Shown one piece after another: positions 60,663 to 64,000 of a stretch of 64,000 nt of DNA. How positions within the stretch are numbered: position 1 is the first letter of the stretch; each line of letters opens with the position of its first letter. The stretch covers positions 8,057,501 through 8,121,500 of the forward strand of contig NZ_JAUSZA010000001.1 of assembly GCF_030817215.1 (NCBI RefSeq), given 5' to 3'. A program made the translations under genes and the position numbers. The notes beneath the pieces were generated by a model, which had not been told where the DNA came from, did not search any database, and worked only from the letters and a program-made list of their open reading frames with translations. Source of the stretch: Paenibacillus sp. V4I3. Lineage in GTDB: Bacteria; Bacillota; Bacilli; Paenibacillales; NBRC-103111.

Positions 60663-62204
60663 TTACTCTATTATCTTTACTACATCTGAATTAGAGATTT
60701 CAATCCCCAATTTTCGGGTTTCAGAGATTGTATAATTAATGTAGCCCTTATATCTATCAAATATCGCGTTTTGTGCTAAGATCAACAACCTTTCTTCAGG
60801 TCTAGATATTGCTACATAATGTAAATAAATAATCCCTTCTCTTGTTAGATCAAAGTCCTGAGCATTTATTATTACCTGTTCAAATTCAAGGCCTTTAGAA
60901 GAGTGAATTGTCCCAGTAGTTAGTTTATGACGCTCTTGATTATAGGTAGAAATATACTTCTCATTATTTACTACTTCAAATAACACTTTAATTTCTTTTT
61001 TAATCTTTACGTTGTCTTCAGTGAAACCGAGATATGAATAAAACTCAATGCAATTTTTTTCAAACAATTGCATTTCGCTTTGTGAATCTTTAATTGTATT
61101 TAACATCTTTTTAATGATGGAAATTTTATAGTTTTCCGGCATTGGAATTTCATCTCTAAAATCATACTCACTGTATCGATATTGTAAGGAGTAATGAGCA
61201 ATACCTCTTGCAATCCAAATATGCTCACTTTCAAGAGAAGTTACATCCAATGGGGATCCTGGAATGAAAACAAAAGGAATTCCAACATCATTTAACCGTC
61301 CACTCCAAGCCTCCGCGTTATTATTACTATAATTTAAAAATGCACACTTCTTACTCACATCTATCCAATTCTTAATATAATTAACCGCTTTACTCTCATC
61401 GTCATATTTAACAAAAGTAACTTCATCATTAAACTTTGTTGGTTGGAAATTCTTCCTTACATCCTTCATGAAGATATTTGAATAATTCTGAATTACTTTA
61501 TTTGATCTGAAATTATGCCATAGTTCAAATTTAGTAAAAGATAACTTAGTAAACAACCCAGTAAATCCAAGGCTATAAGCACCTCGCCAACTATATATTG
61601 ACTGTTTTGCATCCCCTACAATAAACAAAGGAATTGAAAGAATATCACATAAATACATAAAGAAATTATGCATATCTTCATCGCTATCCTGATACTCATC
61701 AATATATATTCGATAATATTTTGCTTTTAAATATCTTTTACACGAAGCTGAGTTTTTTAAAATTTCCAATGCCAATTGGAACGCAAAATTCTTTTTTAGG
61801 TTATTATACTTACACATCAATTGAGTGCTCTTTATTTTCTCAATGCCTTCATTGAATGTTTTCACTTGATTCTCATCATTGTAGTCAGGCTTAATCTCAA
61901 TTTTAAACTCCATCCCGTATACATCGTACATAAATGGTTGAATTATTTCTAACCAAATAAAATTATCATTGGTTCCTATATATCCTTCGCCATTCTTAGG
62001 ACCCAATCTTTTTTTTATTTCTTTTGCTGCTTTCCGTGTAAACGTAACTGCTGCAAAAGTTTGATAGCTTTTATTTTCCTCTGCATCTTTAATAATTCTT
62101 TGTATAGTAGTGTGAGTTTTACCCGTTCCTGCACTAGCACTAATAACAATATTTCCTCTTGTAGTAAGAATTTCATCCCGAATATCCTTGTCTACTAGCA
62201 GCAT
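60663..62204 (-). CDS. gajB: Gabija protein GajB (UvrD/PcrA-like helicase)
   Basis: The 513-residue superfamily 1 helicase-like protein has Walker A in ISASAGTGKTHTTIQRII, motif II in IYIDEYQDSDEDMHNF, motif III in VGDAKQSIYSWRG, motif V in TGTIHSSKGLEFEQVII and motif VI in YVAISRPEERLLIL. It is shorter than UvrD, as expected for GajB. In Gabija, GajB assembles with GajA and acts on DNA ends to trigger or assist the response. I prefer the ATG at 62,204 (GGTGG four bases upstream) over the one at 62,228. It overlaps the gajA end by 10 bp. Confidence 0.88.
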   Translation of the reverse strand: MLLVDKDIRDEILTTRGNIVISASAGTGKTHTTIQRIIKDAEENKSYQTFAAVTFTRKAAKEIKKRLGPKNGEGYIGTNDNFIWLEIIQPFMYDVYGMEFKIEIKPDYNDENQVKTFNEGIEKIKSTQLMCKYNNLKKNFAFQLALEILKNSASCKRYLKAKYYRIYIDEYQDSDEDMHNFFMYLCDILSIPLFIVGDAKQSIYSWRGAYSLGFTGLFTKLSFTKFELWHNFRSNKVIQNYSNIFMKDVRKNFQPTKFNDEVTFVKYDDESKAVNYIKNWIDVSKKCAFLNYSNNNAEAWSGRLNDVGIPFVFIPGSPLDVTSLESEHIWIARGIAHYSLQYRYSEYDFRDEIPMPENYKISIIKKMLNTIKDSQSEMQLFEKNCIEFYSYLGFTEDNVKIKKEIKVLFEVVNNEKYISTYNQERHKLTTGTIHSSKGLEFEQVIINAQDFDLTREGIIYLHYVAISRPEERLLILAQNAIFDRYKGYINYTISETRKLGIEISNSDVVKIIE

Positions 62205-63919
62205 AATTCCACCAATACTTTCACACATTTAAATCTTTCGTGCTTATAAATTTTATCAATGGCACCTTTACTTAATTCTCTGCTTAACTCAATCATGTTA
62301 ATTAATTTAGCACTTTGTAAAAAGTCCACACCATTCTTTGATGAATTATTATTTCGTGCAATCTTGTCCATAATACCTGGGATTACTTCATATAAATCAT
62401 TTTCCAAATCAACCTTTGACAAATAAATATTGTTATCACTTAATGTCTTAATCGTATTAGGATACTTACTAAAAACAAATTTTTTCCTTTCAACTACATA
62501 CGCAAGGTCATTTTCGTATTTTTTAGAATCAATGCCTGATATATTACCTTTTTCTTTGCCACCAATTAGCCTTTGACATCTGTTTACTCCAATAAGACTA
62601 CATTCTGTTTTTCCTTTAATTTTTTTTAGGTCATTATCTGTTTTGACTATTACTTTTATTCCAAGTGCAGTTAAAACTGAATAATATTCTCTAAAATTGA
62701 TACCTTCTACCTCTAAGATATAACCGCCTAAGCTTTCATAACGCTCACATTTATCCTTTAGTATTCGTTCGAAAAGTATTTTTTCAGAAGGTCCTTCTAC
62801 TAATAACACAACATCGGCATAAATTGCTTCTGCTAAATTTTGATTCAATTTCTGTTTTAAATTTCTATACTCCTCAGGTACTTTATAAATAAATGATTTC
62901 CCTGTCACTTTGCTTTCCTTAAATAACTTAATTAAATTAACATCATCCATCTGACTTACAATTAAAGATGAGTGTGTTGTCAGGAAAAGATATTTAAATA
63001 TTTCATCTGAAAAAATTTGATAAGATAATGCAATTTGCATTGATCTATGCAAATGATTTTCCAACTCTTCAATTAAAAAAATATTAATTTTCTGTTCTTC
63101 CAACCTACGATTCTCAAGTGTAAAAAGAGTGTAAGATAGAATTTTTTTTCTGCCATCACCAGCGGTCGGATAATTTTCAAGTCTTTCATCTAGTATATAT
63201 GGTGTGAGTTTACTATGAATATTACTTAATTCAATCTCGGATCGAATCGAAACATTGAAATTCTTATCTTCTTTAAATTTCTTATACTCATCAACCAGTT
63301 CTTTTTCAAATGCCTTAATAGCACTTAATTTCCCAACACTTGAATTAAGATTTTTAATATGAGTGCTTAGCGCTTTTCTTTCTATTTCGTTTAAATTTGA
63401 TTCATCTTTAAAAATCTCTCGGGTATATCTCTTAAAAGTGTTTTCTAAGTTAATCGATGAATCTATGTAAACAACATTAAAATATTTATCGAGTTCAAAA
63501 TACGACTGGCTACTTGGAATTTCATCCAAGTCATTTAAATCAACACCCCAAAATAGATTGGACTCACCCACAAGTGAGTTTTCATCGTATTCTGACTTCA
63601 GTTGAATATATATATGTCCAACGCCTGATGGAATTGCCCCACCCATCATAGTATATATCTTCTTATTCTCATCATTATCTTCTTCCGAAATGTCTATCTT
63701 AAGAGTTATAGCAATTTGTTTTTTTGTATCCTTCTTATAAAAATCTGAGTCAACGAAACCATTTCGTCTGAAATTTCTATCGAGTAGAAAGCGAATCGCT
63801 GATAAGAAATTACTTTTACCAATATCATTTAATCCAAACACTATGTTACGGTTTGTTAAATCAATACTTACATTCTCAAAGTTTCTAAAATTCTCGATAG
63901 TTAAATGCTTTAATATCAT
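62195..63919 (-). CDS. gajA: Gabija protein GajA (OLD-family endonuclease)
   Basis: The 574-residue protein has an ABC-type ATPase domain with Walker A in FGLNDIGKSNFLSAIRFL and a signature/Walker B region around INIFLIEELENHLHRSMQIA and FLTTHSSLI. A TOPRIM domain begins DVVLLVEGPSEKILFERILK and contains VKTDNDLKKIKG. Layout, length and many stretches match the GajA I know from Bacillus Gabija. GajA is a sequence-specific nicking endonuclease inhibited by nucleotides, which drop during phage replication. The ATG at 63,919 follows AAGGAG; a TTG at 63,946 is less likely. It is the first gene of the gajAB pair. Confidence 0.92.
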   Translation of the reverse strand: MILKHLTIENFRNFENVSIDLTNRNIVFGLNDIGKSNFLSAIRFLLDRNFRRNGFVDSDFYKKDTKKQIAITLKIDISEEDNDENKKIYTMMGGAIPSGVGHIYIQLKSEYDENSLVGESNLFWGVDLNDLDEIPSSQSYFELDKYFNVVYIDSSINLENTFKRYTREIFKDESNLNEIERKALSTHIKNLNSSVGKLSAIKAFEKELVDEYKKFKEDKNFNVSIRSEIELSNIHSKLTPYILDERLENYPTAGDGRKKILSYTLFTLENRRLEEQKINIFLIEELENHLHRSMQIALSYQIFSDEIFKYLFLTTHSSLIVSQMDDVNLIKLFKESKVTGKSFIYKVPEEYRNLKQKLNQNLAEAIYADVVLLVEGPSEKILFERILKDKCERYESLGGYILEVEGINFREYYSVLTALGIKVIVKTDNDLKKIKGKTECSLIGVNRCQRLIGGKEKGNISGIDSKKYENDLAYVVERKKFVFSKYPNTIKTLSDNNIYLSKVDLENDLYEVIPGIMDKIARNNNSSKNGVDFLQSAKLINMIELSRELSKGAIDKIYKHERFKCVKVLVELCC

Positions 63920-64000
63920 ATCGGAGAGCTCCTTCGAATTAATCAATTAGTAAAGAAAAAAGTTATAAAAAGACTAAAAGTTGTAGGACTTGAATAAGCG

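Overview
The window looks like an accessory region of a Paenibacillus-type (Bacillales, Paenibacillaceae) chromosome. Ribosome binding sites are strong and AGGAGG-like, TTG and GTG starts are common, and the window carries LplB/LplC-type sugar permeases without their own ATPase, YesM/YesN-type two-component pairs, copper amine oxidase N-terminal (stalk) domains and SLH remnants. No rRNA, tRNA, CRISPR array or core housekeeping operon is visible.

Region 1 (about 1-23,200) is a patchwork of small, unrelated genes, nearly all on the minus strand: two GNAT acetyltransferases, GrpB, NUDIX, two HAD proteins (one truncated), a methyltransferase, a zinc ribbon protein, TPR and lipoprotein genes, and an ECF sigma/anti-sigma pair. 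Most of these genes end next to a 70-100-bp repeat with a hairpin core flanked by CCCGTTA motifs. All copies lie in the same direction, which gives a gene-cassette-like layout. An IS3-family element, a group II intron tail and a decayed tyrosine recombinase lie inside. Several genes are broken.

Region 2 (23,208-56,917) is a polysaccharide utilisation locus, almost all on the minus strand. It encodes two secreted alginate-lyase-superfamily enzymes (one of 2,244 residues), an intracellular heparinase II/III-type lyase, two near-identical GH28-like beta-helix proteins, a GH97 enzyme, GH42 remnants, two ABC import systems (three solute-binding lipoproteins, four permeases, no ATPase), a YesM/YesN sensor/regulator pair and a one-piece membrane AraC regulator. 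I infer that a uronic-acid-containing polymer is cut outside the cell, imported as oligomers and finished inside; the exact substrate cannot be read from the sequence.

This locus is bounded by inverted, Tn7-like ends. The 27-bp termini beginning TGTTGGGTGACAA differ from each other at one position. One end carries five abutting ~20-nt sites and the other carries spaced sites. No transposase lies inside. Homologous ends of neighbouring elements abut on both sides with only 5-6 bp between, so the window reads as a tandem row of Tn7-like elements, with the sugar locus as the middle one.

Region 3 (56,923-64,000) begins at the next left end. It holds an AHJR-like nuclease and a RusA-like resolvase in translational overlap, an unknown nuclease-like protein, and a complete Gabija anti-phage system (GajA/GajB) at the edge of the window.
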